Below, in pieces: positions 6,040 through 6,180 of a DNA stretch of 6,180 nucleotides. The stretch's first letter is position 1. Every line of letters starts with the position of its first letter. The translations under genes and the position numbers were made by a program. This DNA is from CADEEN01 sp031379365 (GTDB lineage: Bacteria; Pseudomonadota; Gammaproteobacteria; Burkholderiales; Burkholderiaceae_C), in NCBI GenBank assembly GCA_031379365.1, contig JANNFB010000084.1, forward strand, positions 1 through 6,180, given 5' to 3'. The notes beneath the pieces were generated by a model. The model was not told where the DNA came from. It made no database searches and was given only the letters and a program-made list of their open reading frames with translations.

Positions 6040-6143
6040 GATCAGGACGACGGGGCGCTCTGCTCCGCGAATGTCCCCCGAGTCGGGCTGCGCCCGCCTC
6101 TCCTCCTTGATTTCGCTGCGCAGAGCGCCCCGCCGTCCTGATC
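6040..6143. repeat. Large imperfect inverted repeat, 24-bp arms with a structured 56-base interior
   Basis: The arms are 6040-6063 (beginning GATCAGGACG, ending GCGCTCTGC) and 6120-6143 (its reverse complement), matching at 23 of 24 positions. The one mismatch is A at 6050 against C at 6133. Read as RNA from the minus strand it becomes a U-G wobble, so that transcript could form an uninterrupted 24-bp helix; the plus-strand transcript would have an A-C mismatch. The stem resumes inside the arms with GCGAA (6067-6071) pairing TTCGC (6112-6116). The loop holds a second hairpin, CGGGC-TGC-GCCCG (6084-6096), and CTCCTCCTT at 6100-6108. No T-run follows, so it is not a standard terminator. Its length and nested pairing suggest a dispersed repeat or structured RNA; I have an unverified impression of similar elements in Burkholderiales genomes. 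Confidence 0.8.
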
Positions 6144-6180
6144 CGGTGCGTGTGAGCTGTTCGCGGGTGGAGGCGTGCCG

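Noticed and set aside
5445..6110. Plus-strand frame overlapping the stress protein gene and running into the downstream region
   Set aside because: Arg-rich translation, out of frame with the well-supported Usp gene, no ribosome site; its end runs into the inverted repeat by chance.
1..6180. CRISPR arrays, tRNA or rRNA genes, insertion sequences, phage genes
   Set aside because: I looked on both strands and saw no regularly spaced repeats, no tRNA-like cloverleaf, and no transposase or integrase motifs.

Overview
The window is high-GC, densely packed chromosomal DNA. Gene order and protein sequences (dxs, ispA and xseB in one minus-strand operon, divergent from a Rieske oxygenase gene) point to a betaproteobacterium of the order Burkholderiales. 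This is inferred from the look of the sequence, not from a database search. Apart from one structured repeat at the right end, it reads as ordinary core chromosome with no sign of a prophage, plasmid or defence island.

Layout. Positions 1-2265 (minus strand) hold an isoprenoid-precursor operon, transcribed xseB -> ispA -> dxs. xseB is the small subunit of exonuclease VII, ispA is a short-chain (farnesyl-type) prenyl diphosphate synthase, and dxs is cut by the left window edge. xseB and ispA overlap by 4 bp (GTGA), and the ispA stop lies 2 bp before a dxs start. Positions 2266-2428 are a divergent intergenic region with a plausible -10 element facing each way. Positions 2429-5324 (plus strand) form a second tight operon: a Rieske non-heme iron oxygenase alpha subunit, a ten-helix EamA/DMT-family permease and a two-domain 3-mercaptopyruvate-type sulfurtransferase, each joined to the next by a 4-bp stop/start overlap (GTGA, then ATGA). 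Positions 5470-5904 hold a single-domain universal stress protein gene with its own strong Shine-Dalgarno and a good promoter that overlaps an FNR/Anr-like half-palindrome. Positions 5905-6180 contain no gene I can support, but they do hold a large imperfect inverted repeat (6040-6143).

How they work together. Dxs makes DXP, the first intermediate of the MEP pathway. IspA condenses the resulting C5 units to a prenyl diphosphate for quinone, undecaprenyl and hopanoid synthesis. XseB is unrelated in function but is a frequent operon partner. The Rieske, permease and sulfurtransferase genes are probably co-transcribed and translationally coupled, but their shared substrate cannot be read from the sequence. 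No ferredoxin or reductase partner for the oxygenase is encoded here.

The two items most worth following up are the 104-bp hairpin-forming element at the right end and the orphan Rieske oxygenase operon. I found no convincing new defence or mobile system.
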